In this document: piece by piece, positions 44,989-58,500 of the stretch | Numbering within the stretch: the stretch's first letter is position 1 | Layout of the letters: each line of letters begins with the position of its first letter | Assembly (NCBI RefSeq): GCF_042648965.1 | Contig: NZ_JBHRYJ010000001.1 | Span: 1,922,001-1,986,000, forward strand | Direction: 5' to 3' | DNA: 64,000 bases | DNA from: Ferrovibrio xuzhouensis | GTDB lineage: Bacteria > Pseudomonadota > Alphaproteobacteria > Ferrovibrionales > Ferrovibrionaceae | The notes under the pieces: generated by a model | What the model saw: only the letters and a program-made list of their open reading frames with translations | Told to the model about the DNA's origin: nothing | Database searches by the model: none | Translations under genes and position numbers: made by a program

Positions 44989-45609
44989 ATGCCCGATGAC
45001 CCTGGCCCCAGTCGCACCACCGGTCGCATTAACATCGACATCCGCGTCGCCGCCGCGGGCTGGCGCGCGGCGTTTGCCAATCCGGCCGCCGCGATCCGCA
45101 AGGCGGTGCGCGCGGCGCTGAAGGACGAACTCCCGCGCGGCAGCGTCACCGGGCTCAACATCCTGCTGACCGACGATGCCGAAATGCGCAAGCTGAATGC
45201 CGGCTGGCGCGCCAAGGATAAGCCGACCAACGTGCTGTCCTTCCCGGCCGAGGCGGCCATCGATCCGGCGGCGCCACCGGATTATCTCGGCGATATCGCG
45301 CTGGCGCTGGCGACCTGCCGGCGCGAAGCGAAAGAACAGGGCAAGACGCTGGCCGACCATGTCGCGCATCTCACCGTGCATGGTGTGCTGCATCTGCTCG
45401 GCTATGACCATATGACCGCAGACGAGGCGGCGGCGATGGAGCCGCGCGAGGTGCAGGTCCTCGCCGGACTCGGCATCGCCGATCCCTATGTGCGCCCGGC
45501 TGCCAAGAAGAAGCCAGCGAGCAAAAAATCAGTCAGTAAAAAACCAGTGAGTAAGAAGGCAGTGAGCAGGAAAAAGGTGTCCAGCGTGAAACGGGCAAGG
45601 GCGGCATGA
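44989..45609 (+). CDS. ybeY: Endoribonuclease YbeY with lysine-rich C-terminal tail
   Basis: Zinc-dependent single-strand RNase needed for 16S rRNA 3' maturation and 70S quality control. 206 residues. The metal motif HGVLHLLGYDH gives His131, His135 and His141; Arg in NAGWRAKDKPTNVLSFP is the conserved catalytic-site residue. The core ends near 168; an added tail of about 38 residues is built from repeats (SKKSV, SKKPV, SKKAV, SRKKV) encoded by locally AT-rich, repetitive DNA. The tail is probably disordered and RNA-binding. Its last 4 bp overlap the corC start. Confidence 0.95.
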   Translation: MPDDPGPSRTTGRINIDIRVAAAGWRAAFANPAAAIRKAVRAALKDELPRGSVTGLNILLTDDAEMRKLNAGWRAKDKPTNVLSFPAEAAIDPAAPPDYLGDIALALATCRREAKEQGKTLADHVAHLTVHGVLHLLGYDHMTADEAAAMEPREVQVLAGLGIADPYVRPAAKKKPASKKSVSKKPVSKKAVSRKKVSSVKRARAA

Positions 45610-46499
45610 ACGACCCGCACGAGAGTAATGGTAACGGCAATGGCGGCGGCTTCTGGCGCCGCCTGATCGGCGTGCTGCGCGGCCGTGGCGGCGAGGATTC
45701 CCTGCGCGACAGCATCGAGGAACTGCTGGAGGAGCATGGCGGCGATGCCGGCTCGCCGGAGGAAAGCGCCGAGCGCGCCCTGCTGCGCAACGTGCTGGAA
45801 GTAGCGGAACTGCGGGTCGGCGAGATCCGCGTGCCGCGCACCGACATCGTCGGCGTGCCGCAGGATATATCTTTCGACGATCTGGTCGGCCGCCTGATCG
45901 AGGCCGAGCATTCCCGCCTGCCGGTCTACCGCGAGACGCTGGACGACGTGATCGGCATGATCCATGTGAAGGACGTGCTGCCCTATCTGGCCGGTCGCCA
46001 GGGCTTCACGCTCGGCACCATCCTGCGCAAGCTGCTGGTGGTGCCGCCGTCGAAGTCGGTGCTCGACCTGCTGCGCGAGATGCGCGACACCCGCACCCAT
46101 ATGGCGATCATCGTCGACGAATACGGCGGCGTGGACGGCCTGGTGACCATCGAGGATCTGGTCGAGCAGATCGTCGGTGAAATCGACGACGAGCATGACG
46201 AGGCGGAAGGCCCGATGCTGCTCGAAAAGGGCGAAGGGTTGTTCGAGGCGCATGGCCGCTGCCCGGTCGATGACCTCGAGGAAAAGCTGCAGCGCCGCCT
46301 GATCGATCCGGAAGAGGACGAGGATGTCGATACCGTGGGCGGGCTGATCGTCGCCCATATCGGCCGCGTGCCGCATCGCGGCGAACTGATCGAACATCCC
46401 TCGGGCCTCGCCTTCGAGGTGCTGGACGCCGATCCGCGCCGGATCAAGCGGGTGCGCATCCGGGTCCGGCCGCCGGAATCCAGCGCCGATGCCGCGTAA
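45606..46499 (+). CDS. corC: CBS-domain protein, CorC/TlyC type
   Basis: A 297-residue cytosolic protein: two CBS domains (about 75-210; VPRTDIVGVPQDISFDDLVG, RTHMAIIVDEYGGVDGLVTI) and a CorC_HlyC domain (about 220-292; EEDEDVDTVGGLIVAHIGRV). No DUF21 membrane part, so this is the short form. Homologues are associated with magnesium/cobalt homeostasis or cell-envelope function. Start overlaps the ybeY stop (ATGA), implying coupling. lnt follows 33 nt later, a widely conserved order. Confidence 0.92.
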   Translation: MNDPHESNGNGNGGGFWRRLIGVLRGRGGEDSLRDSIEELLEEHGGDAGSPEESAERALLRNVLEVAELRVGEIRVPRTDIVGVPQDISFDDLVGRLIEAEHSRLPVYRETLDDVIGMIHVKDVLPYLAGRQGFTLGTILRKLLVVPPSKSVLDLLREMRDTRTHMAIIVDEYGGVDGLVTIEDLVEQIVGEIDDEHDEAEGPMLLEKGEGLFEAHGRCPVDDLEEKLQRRLIDPEEDEDVDTVGGLIVAHIGRVPHRGELIEHPSGLAFEVLDADPRRIKRVRIRVRPPESSADAA

Positions 46500-46532
46500 G
46501 TCACCTCTCCGCTGACATGGCTGTCTGCTGAC

Positions 46533-48119
46533 ATGAGCCGGATCGATGGCGTGATCGGCCGCCTGCAGCGGCTGTCGGGCTGGCGCCGCCACGCCCTGCT
46601 GCTGCTGCTCGGCGCGCTGCTGGCCGCGGCGCAGGCGCCGCTCTATGTGTGGCCGCTGGCCTTTGTGACGCTTGGTGGCCTGCTGCTGCTCGATGCTGCG
46701 GCCGGGCGCGGCTGGCGCAGTTTCTTCACCACCTATCTCTTCGCCTACGGCTATTTCGTCGCCGGGCTGTACTGGATGGGCATCGCCTTTTTTGTCGATG
46801 CGGCGCGCTATGCCTGGCTGTCGCCGCTGCCGGTGCTCGGCCTGCCCCTGCTGCTGGCGGCGTTTCCGGCCGGCGGCGTCTGGCTCGCCTGCCGCATCGG
46901 CGGCCGGCATCGGGGGGGCGGGCACGGCGCGGTCTGGCGCATGCTGCTGGCCGCCGCCGGCTGGACGATCGGCGAATGGCTGCGCAGCCATGTGCTGACC
47001 GGCTTCCCGTGGAACCTGGTCGGCTATGTCTGGGCCGATCATCCCGCGGTGATGCAGATGGCGTCGGTGATCGGCAGCCATGGCCTCGATCTGGTCACCC
47101 TGCTGGCGGCGGCCGGTTTCGCGCTGGCCTTGCGGCCGGGCGCAGCGCGGCGCGCGCGGTTCGCCGCCCTGCTGCTGCCGGCCGGCTTTGCGCTGGCGGT
47201 GCTGGGCGGCGCGCTGCGGCTGGCCGCGGCAAACCATGACATGGTGCCCGGCGTCTGGCTGCGGCTGGTGCAGCCGAGCATCGCCCAGACCGCGAAATGG
47301 CAGGACGAGCTGCGCCAGCGCCACCTGCAGCAGCAGGTGGCGCTCAGCATTCAGCCGGCGGAAAGGACGCCGACCCATATCATCTGGGCCGAGACGGCGA
47401 TTCCCTATCTGATCGACGAGGCCGGAACCTTGCGACAGGCGCTCGGCCATATCGTGCCGCCGGGCGGCGCGCTGATCGCCGGCGCGATCCGCCGCAGCTT
47501 CGATGCCGCCGGCCATATGACCGTCTACAACAGCCTGTTCGCGCTGAACGGCACCGGCACGATCGCCAGCGTTTACGACAAGGTGCATCTGGTGCCGTTC
47601 GGCGAATATCTGCCGCTGCGCGACTGGCTGCATCCGCTCGGCCTCGACGCCCTGGCCGCCAGCGGCATCGATTTCTCGCCCGGCGCCGAAAGCGGTCCGC
47701 TGGCGATCGCCGGCCTGCCGCCGGTACGGCCGCTGATCTGCTACGAGGCGATCTTCCCCGACGAGATCGCGCCTGCCGGCCAGATGCGCGCCGGCGTCCT
47801 GCTCAACATCACCAACGATGCCTGGTTCGGCCGTTCGTCCGGCCCCTACCAGCATTTCGCCTCGGCCCGCATGCGGGCGGTCGAGCAGGGCCTGCCGCTG
47901 GTGCGTGACGCCAATACCGGGATCAGCGCCATCGTCGATCCCTATGGCCGCATCGTCGCCAGCCTGGGGCTCGACAGGATCGGCGTGGTCGATGGCCCGC
48001 TGCCGGTGGCCCTGCCGCCCACCCTCTATGTACGCTGGGGCGACATCCCCGCTATCTTATTCTCGTTGCTGGTGATTTTCGTCAACATCGTGATAGGCCG
48101 CAGACGGATCAAGGATTGA
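46533..48119 (+). CDS. lnt: Apolipoprotein N-acyltransferase
   Basis: Adds the third acyl chain to lipoproteins in the inner membrane. 528 residues: about six transmembrane helices in the first 230, then a nitrilase-like periplasmic domain with catalytic Glu287 (IIWAETAIPY), Lys350 (YDKVHLVPFGEYLP) and Cys403 (PLICYEAIFPDE), corresponding to Glu267, Lys335 and Cys387 in E. coli. A final helix (LFSLLVIFVNIVIGRR) closes the protein. Confidence 0.95.
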   Translation: MSRIDGVIGRLQRLSGWRRHALLLLLGALLAAAQAPLYVWPLAFVTLGGLLLLDAAAGRGWRSFFTTYLFAYGYFVAGLYWMGIAFFVDAARYAWLSPLPVLGLPLLLAAFPAGGVWLACRIGGRHRGGGHGAVWRMLLAAAGWTIGEWLRSHVLTGFPWNLVGYVWADHPAVMQMASVIGSHGLDLVTLLAAAGFALALRPGAARRARFAALLLPAGFALAVLGGALRLAAANHDMVPGVWLRLVQPSIAQTAKWQDELRQRHLQQQVALSIQPAERTPTHIIWAETAIPYLIDEAGTLRQALGHIVPPGGALIAGAIRRSFDAAGHMTVYNSLFALNGTGTIASVYDKVHLVPFGEYLPLRDWLHPLGLDALAASGIDFSPGAESGPLAIAGLPPVRPLICYEAIFPDEIAPAGQMRAGVLLNITNDAWFGRSSGPYQHFASARMRAVEQGLPLVRDANTGISAIVDPYGRIVASLGLDRIGVVDGPLPVALPPTLYVRWGDIPAILFSLLVIFVNIVIGRRRIKD

Positions 48120-48236
48120 CCGGCCGGTTGACAGCACCATACTGTTGTCATTACCCAGACCGCCTCCGTTCGTCTCGCCATGCCGTTCCCTCCGGAACCA
48201 TTGCCGTCCGGACCAGTCATTACAAGGATTGTCCCA

Positions 48237-48692
48237 GTGCCCAAGAACCCGGTCGATGTTCATGTCGGCAACCGGCTGAAACTGCGTCGCGCCCTGGTTG
48301 GAATGAGTCAGGACAAACTCGGCCAGATTGTCGGCCTGACCTTCCAGCAGATCCAGAAATACGAAAAGGGCGCCAATCGCATCGGGGCCAGCCGGCTCTA
48401 CCAGTTCGCCACCATCCTGGACGTGCCGCCGGCCTATTTCTTCGACGGCCTCGAGGGCCAGGCGGTGGTGTCCCGCAACGGCATCACCCTGCAGGCCGCC
48501 GTGCCCGACAGCATCCCGGCGCCGGCCTTCGGCCGCGAGGATGTCGACCTGCTGCGTGCCTTCCACCTGCTGCAGAGTCCGGCGCTGCGCCGGCGGGTTA
48601 TCGAACTGGTGCGCGCCATGGCGGATGCCACCACGGCAGACAGCGATTCAGCCAGGGAAAATCCCGCGCTCGGCACTGTGCAATCGGCGTGA
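48237..48692 (+). CDS. XRE-family helix-turn-helix regulator
   Basis: A 151-residue transcription factor: HTH_3 at about 9-65 (VGNRLKLRRALVGMSQDKLG, QIVGLTFQQIQKYEKGANRI), then a C-terminal helical part containing a PAYFF motif and an LLRAFHLLQSPALRRRVIEL segment. This type is widespread in alphaproteobacteria and commonly sits between lnt and metK, as here. GTG at 48237 has AAGGA nearby; the longer in-frame start at 48180 is less likely. It may control metK or itself. Confidence 0.88.
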   Translation: MPKNPVDVHVGNRLKLRRALVGMSQDKLGQIVGLTFQQIQKYEKGANRIGASRLYQFATILDVPPAYFFDGLEGQAVVSRNGITLQAAVPDSIPAPAFGREDVDLLRAFHLLQSPALRRRVIELVRAMADATTADSDSARENPALGTVQSA

Positions 48693-48826
48693 CCGCAGGG
48701 CGGTAACCGGCCATTGCCCTTGACCCGCCGGGCAAGCTCTGCGAAATAACCGGACCCTGGTCTGCGGCGCTTTTCCCGGCGAATCCGGTCTTCTGCCGCA
48801 ATTTTCCTGTAATCCCAATCCCGGTG

Positions 48827-48875
48827 CGCGCCAAGCGCCGGTGCGGGCTGAACATTCTTCTGGCCGGTTGGCGCG
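48827..48875 (+). promoter_or_regulatory. Long hairpin in the metK leader
   Basis: CGCGCCAA (48827-48834) pairs with TTGGCGCG (48868-48875) and CCGG (48838-48841) with CCGG (48864-48867), giving 12 bp with a 3-nt bulge and a 22-nt loop. It ends 20 nt before the metK start codon, just upstream of the GGGGAG ribosome site. It does not match a SAM riboswitch consensus known to me. There is no T run, so it is not a terminator. Confidence 0.55.
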
Positions 48876-48894
48876 GCCGTGGGGAGTCTTTGAC

Positions 48895-50109
<1,215 letters not shown>

Positions 50110-50826
50110 GTGTCTGACGACGAGTCCGCGGCCGCGTCACGGCGCCTGATCTACGGGCGCCGGCGCGGCCGCAAGCTTTCTCCGGCCCGCGAAAGCCGCA
50201 TGGCCGACTGGCTGCCGCGCGTCAGCTTCGTGCTGCCGCCTGAAGGTCAGCCGCTCGATCCGGCCTCGCTGTTCGCCGTGCCGATGCGCGAGTATCGCGT
50301 CGAGGTCGGCTTCGGCGACGGCAGCCATCTGTTCGCGCTGGCCGAGGCGCATCCCGATATCGGCTTCATCGGCGTCGAGCCCTACGAGCACGGCGTCGCC
50401 AAGCTGGTCACCCGCATCGCCGCGAAAGTCGCCGCCGGCGGGCCGGACAATATCCGCGTGCTGACGGACGACGCGCGGCTGCTGCTGAAAGCCCTGCCGG
50501 ATGCCAGCCTTGCCGGTGGGTATGTGCTGTTCCCCGATCCCTGGCCGAAAAAACGCCATCAGTGGCGCCGCATCGTCAATCCCGACACGCTGGCCGACTG
50601 GGCGCGGCTGCTTCCCCGGGGCCATGAACTGCGACTGGCGACGGACGTGCCGGATTACCAGCGCTGGATGCTGCGCTGTATCCTCGGCGCGCCGCAGTTC
50701 GACTGGCAGGCGGCGGGCCGCGCCGACTGGCTGCAGCGGCCGGCCGACTGGCCGCCCAGCAAATACGAGCAGAAAGCCATCGCCGCCGGGCGGACCCCGC
50801 ACTACTATCGTTTGCGCCGGGTCTAG
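50110..50826 (+). CDS. trmB: tRNA (guanine-N7)-methyltransferase
   Basis: Methylates G46 of tRNA using SAM. 238 residues: VEVGFGDGSHLFALAEAHPD (SAM site), FIGVEPYEHGVAKLVTRI, and the catalytic/tRNA region VLFPDPWPKKRHQWRRIV. Start GTG at 50110 immediately follows the metK TAA, so translation is coupled. The C-terminal SKYEQKAIAAGRTPHYYRLR is typical. Its stop codon lies inside the first copy of a 31-bp tandem repeat. Confidence 0.96.
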   Translation: MSDDESAAASRRLIYGRRRGRKLSPARESRMADWLPRVSFVLPPEGQPLDPASLFAVPMREYRVEVGFGDGSHLFALAEAHPDIGFIGVEPYEHGVAKLVTRIAAKVAAGGPDNIRVLTDDARLLLKALPDASLAGGYVLFPDPWPKKRHQWRRIVNPDTLADWARLLPRGHELRLATDVPDYQRWMLRCILGAPQFDWQAAGRADWLQRPADWPPSKYEQKAIAAGRTPHYYRLRRV

Positions 50827-50915
50827 CCGGCGCGGGTATCGCCTCCGCCGGCTCTAGCCGGCGCGGGTATCGCCTCCGCCGGCGAGAAGCCGGCGCGGGT
50901 ATCGTCTGCGCCGGG
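50823..50915. repeat. Three tandem 31-bp units, each a palindromic hairpin
   Basis: Units at 50823-50853, 50854-50884 and 50885-50915. The first two are identical except the last base; the third is diverged. In units 1 and 2, AGCCGGCG pairs with CGCCGGCT around a 13-nt loop, so each is an 8-bp-stem hairpin. The trmB stop (50824-50826) is within unit 1. The layout is like a short REP/BIME cluster. Confidence 0.88.
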
Positions 50916-50943
50916 TCTGACCCGGGCCGAAAGCGGAGGTCGC

Positions 50944-51576
50944 ATGGCGGTCCGTCTGGGCGCTGCCGCCGTAATGGCGGCGATTCTTGCCACGCTGGCC
51001 GTGCTGGTCGCGCGTGCCGTGGTCGACCCGCCGGTGGTGCCCGATATCGCCGGCCGCGAATCCTTCCTGTTCCAGCATCTCGCGCTCGCCGCCGCCGCGG
51101 CGCTGGTCTATCAGGTCGCCTTTCTCGCCGGCGGCGACCTGCCGGAGTATCGCAGCGGCCTCAACTGGGGCGGCGGCGGCTTCGCGGCCACCGTGGTGGC
51201 GCCGCTGCTGGCGCTGCCGCAGCTGCCGGCCGGCGTGCTGCCGCTGCATGACGGCCCCGTGCTGCTGTTCTGGCTGACCACGGTGGCACTGACCGGCACC
51301 GGCCTGTGGCTGCTGTTGCGGGACGGCGGCCCGCTGCGCGGCGATCCGCGCGCCCGCATGCTCGGCGGCCTGCTGCTGGTGCTGCCCGGCCTGCTGGCGC
51401 CGGCGCCGCCGCTGCCGGGCGATCTGGTCGCGGGCGATGTGAAGACCGATCCGCTGCTGTCGATGACGACGGGTGGCGACATGCTGCTGATGCTGGGCCT
51501 CAACCTGCTGTTCTGGCTGGCGCTGGGTCTCGCCTCGGTGCTGGCGGCCCGCCGGGTGGTGCATCGGGCCAGCTAG
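50944..51576 (+). CDS. Unknown membrane protein upstream of cbtBA
   Basis: A 210-residue hydrophobic protein with about five to six predicted membrane segments (MAAILATLAVLVARAVV; LALAAAAALVYQVAFLAG; AATVVAPLLALPQL; VLLFWLTTVALTGTGLWLLL; MLGGLLLVLPGLLA; MLLMLGLNLLFWLALGLASV). One conserved-looking periplasmic stretch contains LPEYRSGLNWGGGGF. It precedes cbtB by 64 nt, so a role in cobalt uptake or in cobalamin-linked physiology is possible but only by position. No family recognised. Confidence 0.78.
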   Translation: MAVRLGAAAVMAAILATLAVLVARAVVDPPVVPDIAGRESFLFQHLALAAAAALVYQVAFLAGGDLPEYRSGLNWGGGGFAATVVAPLLALPQLPAGVLPLHDGPVLLFWLTTVALTGTGLWLLLRDGGPLRGDPRARMLGGLLLVLPGLLAPAPPLPGDLVAGDVKTDPLLSMTTGGDMLLMLGLNLLFWLALGLASVLAARRVVHRAS

Positions 51577-51640
51577 GGCCTTGGCGCAAGGCGATCGCTC
51601 GTCGTATGGTATTCCGACAGAGAATCAGGGACATACTGCC

Positions 51641-51829
51641 ATGCACAGCACTTCCGCCGTCTCCACCCAGAGCGCTGCCGGCACCGGCCGGCTGACCCAG
51701 GTCCTGCAGATCGGTCTCGCCGCTTTCCTCGGCGTTTTCCTGCTCTGGGGCGTCGGTTTTTCGCATATCGACGTGCTGCACAACGCCGCCCACGACACCC
51801 GCCATTCCAACGCCTTCCCCTGCCACTGA
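51641..51829 (+). CDS. cbtB: Cobalt transporter subunit CbtB
   Basis: A 62-residue protein with one transmembrane helix (about 20-42) and the diagnostic C-terminal metal motif: His-rich HNAAHDTRHSNAFPCH. CbtB partners with CbtA in a predicted cobalt importer usually under cobalamin control. No cobalamin riboswitch is visible in the 64-nt gap upstream. Start ATG at 51641; cbtA follows 19 nt later. Confidence 0.92.
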   Translation: MHSTSAVSTQSAAGTGRLTQVLQIGLAAFLGVFLLWGVGFSHIDVLHNAAHDTRHSNAFPCH

Positions 51830-51848
51830 GCCGGGCGGCAGCGCGAAA

Positions 51849-52580
51849 ATGGCCCTGTTCCGCCGGATTTTCTTTGTCGCCGCCTTGGCCGGCCTGCTCG
51901 CTGGCCTGTTCGTGACCGCCCTGCACCAGGTCGGCACCGTGCCGGTGATCCTGAAGGCCGAGGTCTACGAGCAGGCTGCCGAGGCCCCGGCTGCGGCGCC
52001 GGCTGCCCACGACCACGGCGCGGCCGGCCATGACCATGCCGCCGCGGCCCACGACCACGATTCCACGGCCTGGGAGCCGCGGGACGGCCTCGAGCGCACC
52101 GGTTACACGGCGCTGGCCGATATTCTCACCGGCATCGGCTTTGCCCTGCTGCTGGTCTGCGGCTATGCGCTGACCGGCACCCTGACCGGCCGCCAGACCG
52201 GCTGGCGCCAGGGCCTGCTCTGGGGCCTGGCCGGTTTTGCCGTCTTCACGCTGGCGCCGGGCCTCGGCCTGCGGCCGGAAATCCCCGGCACGGAAGCGGC
52301 GCCGCTGGCCGACCGGCAGATCTGGTGGCTGCTGACGGCGCTGGCCACCGCAGCCGCCCTGGCCCTGCTGGTGTTCGGCCGCCGCGCCAGCCTGGCCGTG
52401 CTGGCCGTGGCCCTGCTGGTGCTGCCCCATGTGATCGGTGCGCCGCTGCCGGTGGATTTCCACAGCGCGGCCCCCGAGGCGCTGGCCCACCGCTTTGCCG
52501 AGACCGCCTTCGCCACCAGCCTGCTGTTCTGGGCCGCACTGGGTGCCCTGACCGGGTATTTCTACCAGCGGTTCGGCTGA
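51849..52580 (+). CDS. cbtA: Cobalt transporter subunit CbtA
   Basis: A 243-residue inner-membrane protein with about five transmembrane segments. Between helix 1 and helix 2 is a His/Asp-rich loop, HDHGAAGHDHAAAAHDHD (54-71), expected to collect Co2+ or another divalent metal. DLPVGQ-type family features are present as LADRQIWWLLTALATAAAL. It is the main channel of the CbtAB system. The cobalt assignment rests on family knowledge; no transport evidence is in the sequence. Confidence 0.92.
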   Translation: MALFRRIFFVAALAGLLAGLFVTALHQVGTVPVILKAEVYEQAAEAPAAAPAAHDHGAAGHDHAAAAHDHDSTAWEPRDGLERTGYTALADILTGIGFALLLVCGYALTGTLTGRQTGWRQGLLWGLAGFAVFTLAPGLGLRPEIPGTEAAPLADRQIWWLLTALATAAALALLVFGRRASLAVLAVALLVLPHVIGAPLPVDFHSAAPEALAHRFAETAFATSLLFWAALGALTGYFYQRFG

Positions 52581-52672
52581 GCCGCCGCCGGGGGCGGACG
52601 GGGCAGCGGACCCCAGTCCTGTTCGCCCCGCGTTCCGGCCGCGCCGGAGCGGGCGAATCCCGCAACTAGCTC

Positions 52673-52700
52673 TTGCATCGTATGGATTTGCCGCTATAAC
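52673..52700 (+). promoter_or_regulatory. Sigma-70 promoter of the rimP-nusA-infB operon
   Basis: -35 TTGCAT (52673-52678), 16-nt spacer, -10 TATAAC (52695-52700). The predicted start near 52707 gives a leader of about 143 nt before rimP. This is the best sigma-70-like promoter I can read in the window. Confidence 0.8.
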
Positions 52701-52749
52701 AGCGTCCGACATTGCTGGTCTGGTCCAGACTTGGATCGGGGATTTACGA

Positions 52750-52771
52750 ATGGGCCAGCCGGCCCATTTTT
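52750..52771 (+). terminator. Leader attenuator before rimP
   Basis: ATGGGCC (52750-52756), loop AGCC, GGCCCAT (52761-52767), then a T run to 52771: an intrinsic terminator located inside the transcribed leader, between the promoter and rimP. Such leader terminators upstream of nusA operons allow NusA-dependent feedback control in other bacteria. Confidence 0.8.
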
Positions 52772-52849
52772 CATTTGGCCGGCGCGGGAACCCACCACTT
52801 CGCTCCCGATACTTTGCTCCCGGTCCACGGGCCGGCCTGTTTCAGACGG

Positions 52850-53440
52850 ATGATTGACGAGGGGAATGGCCGGCGCATGGATGCGATGGCTCGGATTGCG
52901 GACATGATTGCGCCCACGCTGGATGCGATGGGCTTTCTGCTCGTTCGCGTCAAGCTGGTTGGCACGCAGCGGCCGACCCTGCAGATCATGTTCGAACGCG
53001 ACAGCGGCGGCGCCCCCCATGACGGTGGCGTCACCGTCGACGATTGCGCCGATGTCAGCCGCGCGGTCAGCGCCGTGCTCGATGTCGAGGATCCGATCGC
53101 CGGTGCCTATCGCCTGGAAGTCTCCTCGCCGGGCCTCGACCGGCCGCTGATGAAGCCGGCCGATTTCGAGCGCTTCAAGGGTTTTGCCGCCAAGGTCGAG
53201 CTGGGCCGCCCGCTCGATGGGCGCAAGCGCTTCCAGGGCCGCATCGTCGGCCTGGAGGGCGACACGATCGTGCTGCGTGACGAGGAGAACGGCGCGGAAT
53301 ACCGCCTGCCGCATGCAGAGATCGCCGGCGCCAAGCTGATGCTGACCGACGACCTGATCGCCGCCAGTGCGGCGCTGCGGGCCGGTCGCGAGGGTGTGGC
53401 GCAGGGTGCAACCATGGGCGGCGATGCCGCCGCGGAATGA
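52850..53440 (+). CDS. rimP: Ribosome maturation factor RimP
   Basis: Needed for 30S subunit maturation. 196 residues from the ATG at 52850; an ATG at 52877 with GAGGGG upstream is equally plausible. IAPTLDAMGFLLVRVKLVG at the start of the domain, VTVDDCADVSRAVSAVLDVE in the middle, and the signature AYRLEVSSPGLDRPL. The tail (AALRAGREGVAQGATMGGDA) is low complexity. First gene of the rimP-nusA-ylxR-infB-rbfA-truB-rpsO-pnp cluster. A longer frame back to 52712 would run through the attenuator and is rejected. Confidence 0.92.
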   Translation: MIDEGNGRRMDAMARIADMIAPTLDAMGFLLVRVKLVGTQRPTLQIMFERDSGGAPHDGGVTVDDCADVSRAVSAVLDVEDPIAGAYRLEVSSPGLDRPLMKPADFERFKGFAAKVELGRPLDGRKRFQGRIVGLEGDTIVLRDEENGAEYRLPHAEIAGAKLMLTDDLIAASAALRAGREGVAQGATMGGDAAAE

Positions 53441-53493
53441 CAACAGCCTTGATGACAACAGTCTTTAGGTAATTGGTTCGAGGAACAGGATCG

Positions 53494-55030
<1,537 letters not shown>

Positions 55031-55038
<8 letters not shown>

Positions 55039-55501
55039 CGCCCCCCAGGGTCCGCGCCGCCGGTGTCTGCTGACCGGCGCGCGGACCATGCCGGACCGGC
55101 TGCTGCGTTTCGCCGTCGATACGACGGGCGCGGTGGTGCCGGACCCGGCACGGCGGATGCCCGGGCGTGGCCTGTGGCTGATGCCGGCACCCGGCGCCGT
55201 GGCGACGGCGGCAGCCAAGGGCCTGTTTGCCCGCGGCGCGAAACGCAAGGTGCGGGTGGCCGACGATCTGGCCGGCCGCACCTGGCAGGCCTGGATCGCT
55301 CATGCGGCGGCCCAGGTGACGGCAGCCCGGCGTGCCGGGCTGGTTCTGGCCGGGACGGCCGCAGCCGACGGGACGGATGTCCTGGCGGCGGACGCGGCGG
55401 CGCTCGGTTTCGGGCGTCTGGTGCTGCGGCCTTCGCCGCTCGCCCGGCGCCTGGCGGCCGATCTGGCGCTGCTCGCGGCGCTGGGGCCGATGGATGGTTG
55501 A
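55031..55501 (+). CDS. ylxR: YlxR (DUF448) family protein
   Basis: A 156-residue RNA-binding-type protein. DUF448 part at about 8-85: RRRCLLTGARTMPDRLLRFA, GRGLWLMPAPG, FARGAKRKVRV. A second, Ala-rich half (about 95-150) resembles the L7Ae-like extension of alphaproteobacterial YlxR proteins but is short and diverged. It overlaps the nusA stop by 8 nt and precedes infB, its standard place. In Gram-positive species YlxR affects RNase P; role here unknown. Confidence 0.88.
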
Positions 55502-55589
55502 CGGCCCGCCCCCGGCGGTGCCAAGTGCGTGGCCCGATGTCGGGCCGGGTATGAAGAAGTTGTGAAGCGGTAGGCGGAAGCGGACAAGT

Positions 55590-58442
<2,853 letters not shown>

Positions 58443-58500
58443 GCGCAGCCTTTCGGTCTGGATTCTGGCATCGGTCTGATTCTGGTGGAGTGAACGGATC

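Noticed and set aside
45486..47855. A 789-codon minus-strand frame across ybeY, corC and lnt
   Set aside because: Three conserved genes with catalytic residues occupy the plus strand; the antisense translation is low-complexity Gln/Arg/Ala.
50823..50915. CRISPR array
   Set aside because: The 31-bp units are directly contiguous with no spacers, and no cas gene is present. The same applies to the 14-bp repeats at 17226-17295.
51577..51640. Cobalamin riboswitch upstream of cbtB
   Set aside because: The gap is only 64 nt and shows no B12-box-like sequence; the region before the upstream membrane-protein gene is taken up by the 31-bp repeats.
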